Shown here: piece after piece, positions 1 through 10,293 of the stretch
How the letters are laid out: each line of letters begins with the position of its first letter
Numbering within the stretch: position 1 is the stretch's first letter
DNA from: Diplosphaera chodatii
Taxonomy: Eukaryota > Chlorophyta > Trebouxiophyceae > Prasiolales > Stichococcaceae
NCBI GenBank assembly: GCA_032358165.1
Contig: JAALGY010000032.1
Coordinates: 2,976,001 to 3,040,000, forward strand
DNA length: 64,000 bases
Direction: 5' to 3'
The notes under the pieces: model-generated
What the model saw: only the letters and a program-made list of their open reading frames with translations
Database searches by the model: none
Told to the model about the DNA's origin: nothing
Translations under genes and position numbers: made by a program

Positions 1-249
1 CATCTGCCAGACCACACAATGCCCACAGAGCCAACTCCATCTCGGAGGTTGCAGATGGCGAGCCTAAAATCAGCTTCTGCAGGTGCTGCCGCTGTGAAGT
101 AGAACGACCTTGTTTGCCATGTAAATCAGTGACGCCCCCTGACCCCGCCGAGTACATCCGAGTGCGTTTTCCACCATCCCTTTCAGATATGGCAGTCCAC
201 TCAAAGTGTCATGGTTGGTGGTAGTGCCATGGTTTGTAGAGCATGACCG
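1..249. other. 3' flank of the cryptochrome gene; no gene seen
   Basis: This stretch lies downstream of the cryptochrome stop codon on the minus strand. The short open frames here show no conserved block or motif. It is probably 3' untranslated and intergenic sequence, cut by the window edge. Confidence 0.5.
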
Positions 250-3200
250 CTACTGATCGCCTTCACGCTTGCGCTTGACGGCTGCCAGCCTGTCAGGCGA
301 CGCCATGCCCTCAGCATCATACGCCTGCTCTGCAGCTGCGGCAGCGACCAGGGCAGCGGTTGATGCGACGGGCTGCCGCTGCGACTGCTGCTCCTGCGTG
401 GGCCGGCGGCCCGCGGACGCGAGCTGGTGCGAGCCCTGGCTGCGGCTGCGAGCGCTGACGGATGCCACCTCCGCCTGCAGCCGCTGTGCCTGTGCAGGCG
501 AGAGGGAACCGGTTGCACCCCTGCAAGCGCATTGCTGAGGCGCACTTTGCCAGCGGGCTTGCAGGTGGCGACACAACAGTGGCAGGAGTCCAATCACCAT
601 GTTTCATGTGCTTGATTCCAGTTTGCAGTGCAGCGTGTAATGCTGCGGGTGGCGGGCGGGCGGCGCACCTGCAGGGCGCTGAGGCGGGCCATGTCGCCGG
701 CGCGGTGCGCCTCCCGCTCCCCCCGCGTCCAGCTGAAGGGGTACCCCTCCTCGTCCTGCCGGCTGGCGCTGCCCGCGCCGGTGCCGCTAGCCTCGCGCTG
801 CAGGCCCGTGCCGCCGGGCGCCGTGGCGGCCGCCACCTCGTCCGGGCTCGCCGCCGCCACCAGCCCGGTGCCGTCCGGCACGGAGCCCGGCTGCGGGTCC
901 GGCACGATCGCGGCCGCGTGCTGCGCCGGCGGCGGCGCCGCGTCCGCCTCCCGCCCGCCCGCCGCGCCCGCGGCCGGGCCGCCGTTGACGGTCACGGTGT
1001 CGTCGTCCGCGGCGCGCGCGCTGGTGCCGCCCTGCTGCTTGGGCGGCGCGCGGCTCATGGTGCCGGACACCACCGACGCGGCGCCCGCCAGCCCCAGCGG
1101 CGCCCGCGTCTCCGCCAGCGTGTTGCTCAGCACCTGCACGGCACGGAGACAGGAACACACTCGGGACACATCCACAATCCGCTGAGCAGCTCTGCAGCCG
1201 GTGCGGCCAACTGGCTCGACCGCACCGGGGCACCCCGCAACCCAGAAATCTGGCGCCAGCATGGTACTGTCGCGGGGGCGTGATGTGCAGCTGAAGTCTC
1301 ACCTCCTCGTCCGACACCTCCAGATCGGGGACCTGCTGCACCTCCGGCGCCACAATCCTGCCGCTGGCCTTGTACCTGCAGTGCGGCAGATGCTGGACCT
1401 GGTCTGTCACCCTGACATTGTGTGCATGCCGCCGGAAGTGTACATCGTATGTTATGTGTTGGTGGTGTCCAGCACGACCACCCACGACTTCAGTGCTGCG
1501 GTTGAGCCGCGCACCTGGCGGCTGTGTTGGCGGCCTTGACGAGCGGCGGCAGCTTGATGTTGCCCGGCTCGCTGGCTGGCACTGGAGCTGTCGGCATGCG
1601 GTACGGCTCTGAGGTTGTCGCACCGCCTGCAGTCAACACCCAGAATGTTGAAGGACGATGTGCGATGTGTTGCAAAGCCAGCCCGCTAGATGGCACACGA
1701 GTACAAGGCTGATACCAGCAAGTCACCTTCGCTGCCGGTGCGGGCCGTGATGCAGCGCTCGATGACGTGGCAGGCGTGCACGACGTGGGCGCGCGCTTCG
1801 CTGTCCGTCACAATGGGCCAGTCGTAGTTCGAGCCCAGCTCCACGCCAGCATCCTGCAGCACCTCCGTGGGTGCATCAAACGGCCTGCAACAGCAGCATG
1901 AAGCACCTGACTCACCGCTGGTGATTGAAGCAGGCCCTGCTGGTGGTGTGCAGAAAGACGGTGCAGAGGCACTGCTGAGAGCTGCCGTGCAGGGCAGGCG
2001 GTGCTGCATGCAGGTGAAGCAGCAGGCACCTGTGGATCCACTTGTTGGGCAGGCGCGAGAGCACCGGCAGCCAGCGGCGCACGTAGTTGCCGCTGGGGTC
2101 GAACTTGACGGCCTCCCGCTTGTGGTCCAGCATGTAGCTGAAAGGGTGCGCATCTGTGGCAGGTGCATGAGCCCATTCAGAGAAGGACCATGAGCACCGA
2201 CACGTGTGGGGTGAGCTTACTGCTGCATGTGTGCAGCACAGGGCAGAACAAGAGTGCAGCCGCTGCTCGGTGGCAAGCGCACCTGCAAGGCAGCCGGAGA
2301 CGTACTGCCAGCCCAGCGCTGCAGACTCCAGGTCGGCGTCCAGCTGCGCGTCCCAGAAGTGCTTGAGGCCCCACTGCCAGGGCAGCAGCAGGTTCTTGAC
2401 CAGGAAGCTGGCGCACGCGACGCGCATGCGGTTGTGGATCCAGCCCGTGGACCACAGCTCCCGCATCGCCGCGTCCACCAGCGGGTACCCCGTCCGCCCC
2501 TGCCGCCACGCCTGCCGCGCACCACACGCTTCGCATGCGTGATCGGACACGCAAGACACGGGCAGCCCCATGACAGCCAGGGTGTCCAGGCTTGAAGTGC
2601 CTCTCCGCAAACAGAAGCCTGCAACAGCGGCAGTGCTGATGAGGGGTGGATGTTATGAAGGCTGGGGGCTGACCTTGAAGTGCGACTGGTTCCACTTCCA
2701 GGGGCACGCGCGCAGGTGCTCCAGCAGCGAGCGCTCGTGGGTGAAGGGGAAGTGGAAGGACAGGTAGCGGCTGTACTCGCGGTAGCCCATCTGCCGCAGG
2801 TAGTCGTCGCAGGAGCGGCTGACCGCCTTGGCCGCGTCCTTCTCCCCGCCCGCTGCAAAAGCCGCCTCCCGCTGCTTCACCTGCAAGGTGTGCTGGAGAG
2901 TGTTTGAGGGCGAGCTCGGCATGGAAATGGATGTCGAAATTGGTCTTGAGTGCCGCCAATGCCGCCGCGTGCTCCATCCCAGTGCCAGCCAGCATCAACA
3001 TGCAGGCAAGGTTGCCCGGGCGCAAGCTGCAGATGCAGCAGCGGGCGCTCACCACGTAGTAGATGTGGCGGGTGCTGATCTCGCCGTGGTGGAGGTGCGG
3101 CGACAGGCGGGAGGTGGAGCGCACGTCCGTCTTGGCGCGGTTGCCGCTGAAAAGCGGCATGCGCTGCATCACAAACTCCTCCAGCACCAGGTGCGCCCCC

Positions 3201-4606
3201 CGCCCCCCCGGCCGCCACTGCCGGCAAGCAGCACATCAGCACTGTTACGAGGACCCTGACCAGCTTACTGCAATGATAGTTACGTGTTGTGCTTGACCAC
3301 AGTGGTGCATGTTCGTCAGGAGCCACATGAGCAGAGCATGTTCCCCGCACGTCGGTGCAGCAATGCGCCAGTGTCCACAGGGGAGCAAACACACCGTGAA
3401 CTCCAGCTGCTGGTTGCTGGACGCCTCCTCAGCGGACAGCAGCCCCAGGCCGAAGAGGTCCAGGCTCACAATCGACGGGTGCACCGCCGGCATGCTGGCT
3501 GGCACTGGCAGTGGGAGCGGCGGAGCATATGACATGGAGCTCACCCTGCAGCCACATCACGCGCAGCAGCCTGAATCTTGGTTGCGAAACAGCTCACAGT
3601 TGTACAGTACCTTCGCCCATGGCCAGCGGCAGTGTGTGCTCAAGCACAACGTGTGCCACTGGAGTGACGGGAGCCCCACCTCTCCCAGAAGTCTGCAAAG
3701 CTGGTGAGCGGCTGGCCCGACGGCGACAGCACCTCCCAGGGCTCATACAGCACATCGGAGTTGAAGGTGTGGCACGCCACATTCTGCTCCGCCATGGCTG
3801 CCTTCACCTCATTGTCGCGCACCATGCTGATTGGATCGTATAGGTGGTTGAAGTACAGCGCCTGTGCTCACCGCAGGACGGCAGCGAGTCAGGCACAGTC
3901 CAGTTAGTTATGGTTTCCAGGGCGACAAAACCGTTGGCTTACCCTGAAAATCGGGTCAACCCACCCAGTACCATTGCAAGCACAATCAGCACTGCCCTTC
4001 CACTTGGCTGTTTTCCTGAATATACACCGATGTGACTACACACACAAAACGCTGAGCTTCGGCAGCAGTCTGGCCACACCGCAAAAAGACGGGGCTACAG
4101 CCGCACGCACCTGGGCGCCGGTCTCCTGCACCAGCTGCAGCAGCGCGGTGCGGGACTCGGGCGCGCATCGGTAGATGAGCGACGAGCCCAGCGCCTTGAA
4201 GTCAGCCTCCAGCGCCTTGAGGCTATTCAGCAGCCACCACCGGCTGCAGCGCCCTGGCTGAAACTGACCCTCCTCCTCTGGCGCCCAGATGAAGGCCGGC
4301 ACCTGTGACCAGAGTGGAGAGTGAAATGCACCGTCAGCTGAGGCAGCATACACAATTGTGGTGCGTGGTTCATCGCTGCATGATGTCTGTGATGCTGGCG
4401 CGAACTGCAGCACGAACTGTTGCACTCACCACGTGCAGCGCGCCCTGCAGGGCTGCCACCAGGGCGGGGTTGTCTGCGACCCTCAGGTCCCGCCGCAGCC
4501 ACAGCAGCGCCGTGGGCACCTTGTTCAGGGGGTTGGGGGGCGCCGGCAGCGGGGCGAGGCTGTCTGCGATCATCCGTGAGGACGCCTGCGGTAGCGTCGC
4601 CGCCAT
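250..4606 (-). CDS. CRY: plant-type cryptochrome (blue-light receptor), multi-exon
   Basis: This is a flavin blue-light receptor of the photolyase/cryptochrome superfamily. Exon 1 starts at the ATG at 4604-4606 and carries the photolyase block 'LLWLRRDLRVADNPAL'. Later exons give 'EEEGQFQPGRCSRWWL', 'DVLYEPWEV', 'YREYSRYLSFHFPFTHERSL', 'AWRQGRTGYPLVDAAMRELW', 'LPWQWGLKHFWD', 'FDPSGNYVRRWLPVLSRLP' and 'GVELGSNYDWPIV', which is the plant cryptochrome class rather than DNA photolyase. The three electron-transfer tryptophans (Arabidopsis CRY1 W324, W377, W400) are present, but the residue matching Asp396 is Ala. A roughly 300-residue tail follows, rich in Ala, Gly and Gln. One of its exons holds 'PEVQQVPDLEVSDEE', resembling the COP1-binding VP motif. 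The stop is at 250-252. Exon boundaries in the tail are less certain than in the photolyase domain. Confidence 0.9.
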
Positions 4607-6016
4607 GTCTGACACGTTGGGTCTTCCTCGGCCAGCTCAAGTCCTCTGCATTCTGCCAGGTGGAGCCGTCCTGGCGGGCGGCAGGGACCCAGATGCGCCC
4701 GTGAAGTGCTGTTCTGAGTGGCTGATGCTGAAGCTGCGGTCGTATATCAGGCGAAACAGCCTGCTGTAGGTGTTGGCTCAATTGCGTCGTCAAGGTGCAG
4801 CACCACTGCGCGGTACACTGGCCCCTGCCGACGCACCACAACACACCGGAGACGTCTCCACAGAAGCAGATTAACCAATGAGCACGTCTAGGCTGCTGTG
4901 ATGCGGGCTGTTGGCGTCTCAGACATGTGCGAAAGATCTCCGCTGCTGAGGTGTCCCATACGCACTTTACTGGGGCGCTGCACTCTGTACTGGTGACTCA
5001 TGCTGACCGCAAGTCACGTATCTGGCGGCCATGGCCCGATCAATCGGCAGCGATCGAGGTGGTTGCAGGCAGCCACACATCCAGTTACCCCGAAACAGCA
5101 CTAAGATCAATCCTCCACATCGCATCCAGCGGACTGGAAGCCATGCAGTACATTGCATGCTGCTTGCACCTCCGCTGCTGGTGGCAGGGCTGCATATGTG
5201 CATCTCTGCCAGCTGAGCACCAGCTCCGTCACCCATGGACCACGGTGTACCAGCTATGAGCATTTGCTAGCTATAGATTTTGAACATGCTTCAGCCGTCT
5301 CTGCCTGCTCACCGGCAAGTGACTTACCAGGGCAAGCCGGGTCCGCCAGGGCAAGCTTGAGGCAACAAATTACCTAAATCCGAGGGACGTTCCTGCGTGT
5401 GATGGTGCGGATGTTCACGTGCCAACTAAGTGAGCAGCCGAAGGGTCCGGAGTATGGTAGTGTCATAAGCTCACGCAGGCATGTGGCGGCTGAACCTACA
5501 TACATGCATGTGTGTATAGGGCCAACGTGCGGGACGGACACGGCTGTTGACGGCTGCAACAGCCCAGCGGCTGCTGCATGCTCACTACTACCAGAGACTT
5601 GATGAACTTGCAGCAAACTTGAAGCGGTTGCAGCCAACGCACCATTGCAGCCCTCGTCTGCCGTTCATGGCTATTCCCTCGGCCTTGGAGGGATCGTTCC
5701 CCGAAGCACAGCCTGCACCCTTCCGGGGCATTGGATCGTTACTACTGGCATATGAATACAAAGCCATCAGACACAGCTGCACGTCAGTTTGCCGAAAACA
5801 ATTCATAGCAAACACACTGGGTGCCGGCAATGTGCTGAAACTTGCGTATAATACCGCAGCAAACCTGCTGCGTGAACGTCACTACTGGAGTAAACAGCGT
5901 ATATTTATGTGAGCGAGCGCATAAACACACCTGAAGCATAGGATGCGCGCCGTACCGCCTGGCAGCAGTGTTTAGGGTGCTACACAGCCCATGCGTGCCC
6001 ACTCCATCACGCAGCC
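4607..6016. promoter_or_regulatory. 1.4-kb divergent intergenic region between cryptochrome and dynein light chain
   Basis: The cryptochrome (minus) and the dynein light chain (plus) are transcribed away from this interval, so it should hold both 5' UTRs and promoters. I found no conserved coding block. Open frames here, such as the one around 5547-5912, begin without ATG and match nothing I know. No specific promoter element could be assigned. Confidence 0.4.
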
Positions 6017-6511
6017 ATGGCGGATGGGGCCGATGAGCAACTGGCCTCCGTGCCACACATCACTGACATGGAGTCCTACAGGAAGCTGGCAAAGCATCCG
6101 CTGATCAGAATTGCGGACATGACGCCGGATATAAGGGATGAGGCGGTTGACATCATCGGCATGGCCGTCGAGAAGCATGTCGCGGACCTTGAGAAGTGTG
6201 CGCAGGTGCGAACGGTCGATGCGCTGTCAGTACATGGAACATCTGCTACAAGACGGTGCGTCACGCGGGCATTGCGGCTGCAGCAAATCAAAGAGAAGAT
6301 GGACGCAAAGTTTGGCGGCCCGTTCCACTGTGTGTGCGGCCAGACCTTCGGGTTCAGAGTCACGCATGAGGTGCGCAGCATGCATGGTTGAGGCTTCCTG
6401 ATAGGTCGGAAGTGAATTTGATGTTGTGAGAAGCGTTTGCCGTTGCAGATCAGATCATTGATCTATGTGTTTGCTGGACCGGATCGTGGCGTGTTGCTGT
6501 GGAAGCTGTGA
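6017..6511 (+). CDS. DNAL4: LC8-family axonemal dynein light chain, DNAL4-like
   Basis: Three exons, all joined in phase 0, give a 112-residue protein: 6017-6205 (63 codons), 6284-6370 (29 codons) and 6449-6511 (20 codons plus TGA). The middle and end follow the LC8/DNAL4 pattern: 'HPLIRIADMTPDIRDEAVDI', 'IKEKMDAKFGGPFHCVCGQT', 'FGFRVTHE' and the terminal strand 'IRSLIYVFAGPDRGVLLWKL'. The N-terminal 'YRKLAKHPLIR' block and the 'VLLWK' ending favour DNAL4 over canonical LC8, which ends in a '(L/F)LFKSG'-type tail. LC8-family proteins are dimeric light chains at the base of dynein motors; DNAL4 types belong to the axonemal outer arm. The third exon is too short to show as an open frame and was found by splice-site reading. 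Confidence 0.87.
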
Positions 6512-6939
6512 GTTGGGATGGCCTCGGTTGTCGTCAGCGGGCTGGCTCCTCGCTACGTTCAGTGACAACAGGCTCGCAACATCCACAAAATACCGCAGCT
6601 GTTGCATATGCCACCTGACCCGAAAACCACTTGTTCAATACGACTTCACAGACACAGGCCTGCCCTCGCCCCAATGCCCACAGCACACTCTACCCAAGTT
6701 GCGAGGCATTGGTATCATACCATCTCCAGGACGACACAACAAAGCGTGCAGCAGATGCAACTGCGGCCACAAAGCAGATGCCGCCGCCACTGCACTCAGC
6801 TGTTGGGAGCTTCTTTCGCTAGCCATTCCTTCAAGGCAGCCGCACAGATATCCCTGCAGCCATAAACAGGAGCAATTCAACTTCCCTCTCAATCACTTCA
6901 GCTTCCTTGCAAATGCAGTGAATGGAAGTGAATGATACA
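6512..6939. other. convergent 3' interval between dynein light chain and WNK
   Basis: The two flanking genes converge here, so this is mostly 3' untranslated sequence. One alternative is that the last WNK intron extends into it: a candidate acceptor near 6903 would give a very short ending, with stop at 6893-6895. No other coding signal is seen. Confidence 0.4.
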
Positions 6940-9529
6940 CTAAGCATATTGCAATGGTATAGCATGCACCGGCATGCACCTGTCGGTGCTGCTGAGGTCG
7001 AACTCCTTGCTGAGGTCGATGGCAATGTCGTCCGGTGTGTCAGTGTCCGGATCAAATTCAAAATCGATAGTGCGAGACTGGCGGTCCACTGACTCCTGCA
7101 TTGAGAGGGTGACTGCGTTGTGAATGTGCAATGTTCAAGGATCATTCAGGCTGCAAAGTTGTGCCCACCACACATATACATGGCTGCACATCAGCCTGCA
7201 ATCACAGCAGTACCTCATCGTCATCGCCCTCGTACTCCATGTGCAGTCGGAAGTGGAGCTTGCCATCCACAATCTTGCCGCCAAAGCGGAAGGTGTAGTC
7301 CTCGCCCTGCACCGTGCCAACCTGGCAGGTGACGTTCTCCTCATCGCCGCTTCCGTCCATGTCCACAGAGCGGCCGCCCACCCGCTCTGCTGGAGGCGAC
7401 CTGCAACATCCGTTTTCCATGGCACTGTTAGTGGTCCAGCACTGCACCCGGCGCTCGTGACTGCAGCAGAGACGACGGACGGATGGAGCCAGAAAACACA
7501 AATGTAGTAATGTATTGGCAAAGCTGTTGAGCAGACGCTTGCGAGGTACGCACCCTGCCCCACTGCCGCGCTGCTGGTCATCGCCGCAGAAGCTGCCGTC
7601 ACGGCCGACGAGGCCGCTGTCATCGCCGTTGACACTGGGTGGGCGCGCAGGCGTGGGCTTGCGGCAGAAAAAGCGGTCCTCCAGCAGCTCCCCCACTGCT
7701 GGCCGATCCTCTGGCGGCCCCAAGCACTTGGCTATGAACAGCTTTGCAGCCTGCAGGCCGACGGTCAAACATCAGGGACCAGTATGTGCTGCTCGCAAAC
7801 AACAGACGACCTGGTGACGCCTGCACATGTCCAACACTGCACTGCGTGTCACCATGACCGTGCAGCGTCTTGGGGATAGTGCATAGCAGATAAATGTGAC
7901 GTGGGTGCTTGGAAGGACAGACCTCGTCTTTGACGCTTTCCAGCAGCTCGGGCCAGGCATACGAGTTGCTGTGGTCCAGCCGCTTCATAGTTGTCAGCTC
8001 CAGCACAACCAGCCCAAAGGCAAACACATCCACCTGGGCAATTGGAGCAGAGCAGGAGGTGACTCGGCGCCTGCGCAGGGCTTGTCACACGGATGCAAGC
8101 AGAAATGATGACAGTGTCGCATTTAAAACAGTTGGCAACAGCCCCACCTGCCGCGTGTACTGGTTGGCCTTGCCATTGCTGCTGCCGCCATGCTCTGGCA
8201 GCACGCCAGGCGCAAAGCGCATCGGCAGCAGCGTTGCCAGGCCCAGATCCCCAATCTTGATCTCGCCGCTGTGGCCATTGATGTAGATCTTGTCACACCG
8301 TAGGTCGCCATGGATGATGGGCGGGCTTTTCGTGTGCAGGTAGTTCAGCCCCAGAAGCACCTGTTCCAACCGCAGCAACACCATCTCTATGATGGAACCC
8401 TGATACGGTTGGAATGCGCTTGATCTCAGTGCTGCTGGACAGGAGGTGTTGACAAGAGGTGTCAACTAAAGGGGTGTCAACTAGATGGCGACGTCGCATG
8501 GCATGCTGTGCAGCGTGTCGAGACAGTGCCTGCGCCTGCAACACAAAAGTTTGGTGCTTGAAGCATCACCAACCTGGCGTGCCCACTTCTTGACGGCTTT
8601 GAGCTCCAGGTGTTTATGCCGTTGCCGGTAATCCCGCAGGTTGCCAGACGTGAAAAACTCTGTGATCAGGTTGATGCAGTGCGCACGCCGGTCCAGCCAG
8701 CAGCGGTAGCAGTGGATGATGCTGCTGTGCTCCTGCTCCAGCCCGATGGACATCTCGGCGACGATGGCCTCCATCTGCGCCTCGTCCAGATTGTGGTGCT
8801 CCTGTTGTTGCCACACCACAGGTGGATCAGGCACATGACACCTGGGTCGGCTGTGCAGCTGCAAGCAGTAGATGCAGGCACTTGATAAATCCGCTGACAC
8901 TCTGATTTGGTGACCTTATCGTACCTGCAGCACTTTGGACCAGGCGATGTCGATGCCCTGCTTCTCGTCGAAGCCCTTGTACACACACTTGAAGCGGCCC
9001 TTGCCAACCTTCTGGTCATACCGTGCAAACCTGCCGGACGGGTCTCGCTCCTCCACCACATCGTCCTCCTCGTCCTACGTGCATGCACGTAGGTTGCTTG
9101 AGTCCTGATCCAGGTGCCGACCCCAGCCAGATTCTTGCCACCCAGCGCAGCATTGCAAGGCACACCAGACCAGCGGTGAACAGACATGATCCCCCTGCAG
9201 AACCCACATGACGCATGATCATGCTCTGAGATGCTACATGAGTGATAGTAAAAGCCAGAGCTGGATGGGCGGCCGCTACTTGCCAGTGGCCACCCTGGCG
9301 CTATGTTGGCATTGGTAGCCTTCGACAATACGATCTAGGGCTGCTGCCAATGTCAACCCTGACCACATACGGGACCTGGGAACGTTGGGTATCAACAGCG
9401 AACATCGCAGCCTCTGATGTTTGATATATCGATATGAGGGGATGAAAAAGCACTCACATCCAACATGCCCGACTTCCCAGCTTCGCTCCCCAGCGACGGC
9501 TGATGGCTGAGTCGACCGTTCGGCTGCAT
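6940..9529 (-). CDS. WNK: WNK-family protein kinase (atypical catalytic loop)
   Basis: This is a Ser/Thr kinase of the 'with no lysine' family, known for osmotic and ion control in animals and clock, stress and vesicle signalling in plants. The ATG at 9527-9529 gives a short N-terminal exon that splices in phase 0 to '[20 protein letters not shown]'. The glycine loop '[13 protein letters not shown]' carries the WNK-specific lysine and the beta-3 strand reads '[10 protein letters not shown]' without one. Later exons give '[16 protein letters not shown]', '[18 protein letters not shown]', '[20 protein letters not shown]', '[12 protein letters not shown]', '[20 protein letters not shown]' and '[20 protein letters not shown]'. 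The C-terminal part has an OSR1-like domain ('[19 protein letters not shown]') and '[20 protein letters not shown]'. The catalytic-loop Asn is Lys and no GTPEFMAPE activation segment is visible. The exact first exon and 3' end are uncertain. Confidence 0.86.
8442..8482. repeat. short imperfect tandem repeat in a WNK intron
   Basis: Three imperfect copies built around 'aggtgt(t/c)(g/a)ac' follow each other inside an intron of the kinase gene. It looks like simple intronic slippage. Confidence 0.4.
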
Positions 9530-10293
9530 GACTACGTCTGCTGATTGCTCCGCAGCGCCCGCAGCGTCCGAGCTGCCGGCTGATGTGCCGAAAGGCTGGG
9601 CTTCAGCTGAGGGTGGTGCAACACGGTAGGCCGTCTGCCGCCGCCCTTGGCAACGCGTGCTGCATGGCACACATCTGTGCGCTGACTGAAGCCCGCTGGA
9701 GGCTGACGCCCGCAGCTGACGCCGGTCGACGGCCGCAAGACCTCAGTGGTTGGCACCGGCTTGCCTTAGCGCTGTGGCCTCAGGCATCGCCCACGCATGT
9801 TATGGTCAATCTAGCATCACTCGTGTGCGCCTGTAGCCCTTCAAAACAGCGAATCACACTGGTACACAGTTCAGAAGCGTATGAAAAGGCGTGCTCAAGG
9901 CTGCAAGGCTGCAGTTCTGGCACCCTGGAAGATGTGTCGAAGCCTGCGCGCAGCCAATGCGAACAGCTGTACCAACAGTGTACTCGTAAGCTCTGTCTTC
10001 TGGACGCTTGTATGCAGCGCTGGCCTTGCGGCGCATTAGACGATGCCGCGGGACACACTTGGCATGCAGAGAGTCTCTGGTAAGCCGAAAGCCGAGTCCC
10101 GGAGGGTTTGAAACCAACGTTGAAAGGCAGGACACAGCAGCCAGTCAAGCAACTGGAACATCATGTAGGGTTCTGCCTCGTCACCCTTGACAGGCGCTAG
10201 CTGCAAGCAGCCGCGCAGGTGGCGGTGTTGCTGCCGCGCAATCATGAGCTGCTCAGATAACACGACATATGGAAGTGTCGCATGACGCCGCCC
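9530..10293. other. interval between WNK and SNRNP27; no supported gene
   Basis: Both neighbours are on the minus strand, so this holds the WNK promoter and the SNRNP27 3' flank. A minus-strand open frame at 10036-10263 reads like protein ('EPYMMFQLLDWLLCPAFQ') but lacks an initial ATG and a splice partner. It could be an unrecognised upstream WNK exon. I do not call it a gene. Confidence 0.35.

Noticed and set aside
462..1623. Long open frames on both strands of the cryptochrome tail region (462-1283 plus, 787-1623 minus)
   Set aside because: They are GC-rich shadow frames with Ala/Arg/Gly runs. The exon frame of the cryptochrome tail accounts for the region with consistent splice sites.
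5547..5912. 121-codon plus-strand open frame in the cryptochrome/dynein intergenic region
   Set aside because: No initial ATG, no conserved block, no splice context. Probably chance.
10036..10263. Minus-strand open frame with protein-like text between WNK and SNRNP27
   Set aside because: It starts without ATG and a trial splice into the WNK first exon creates a stop. It was kept only as a remark.
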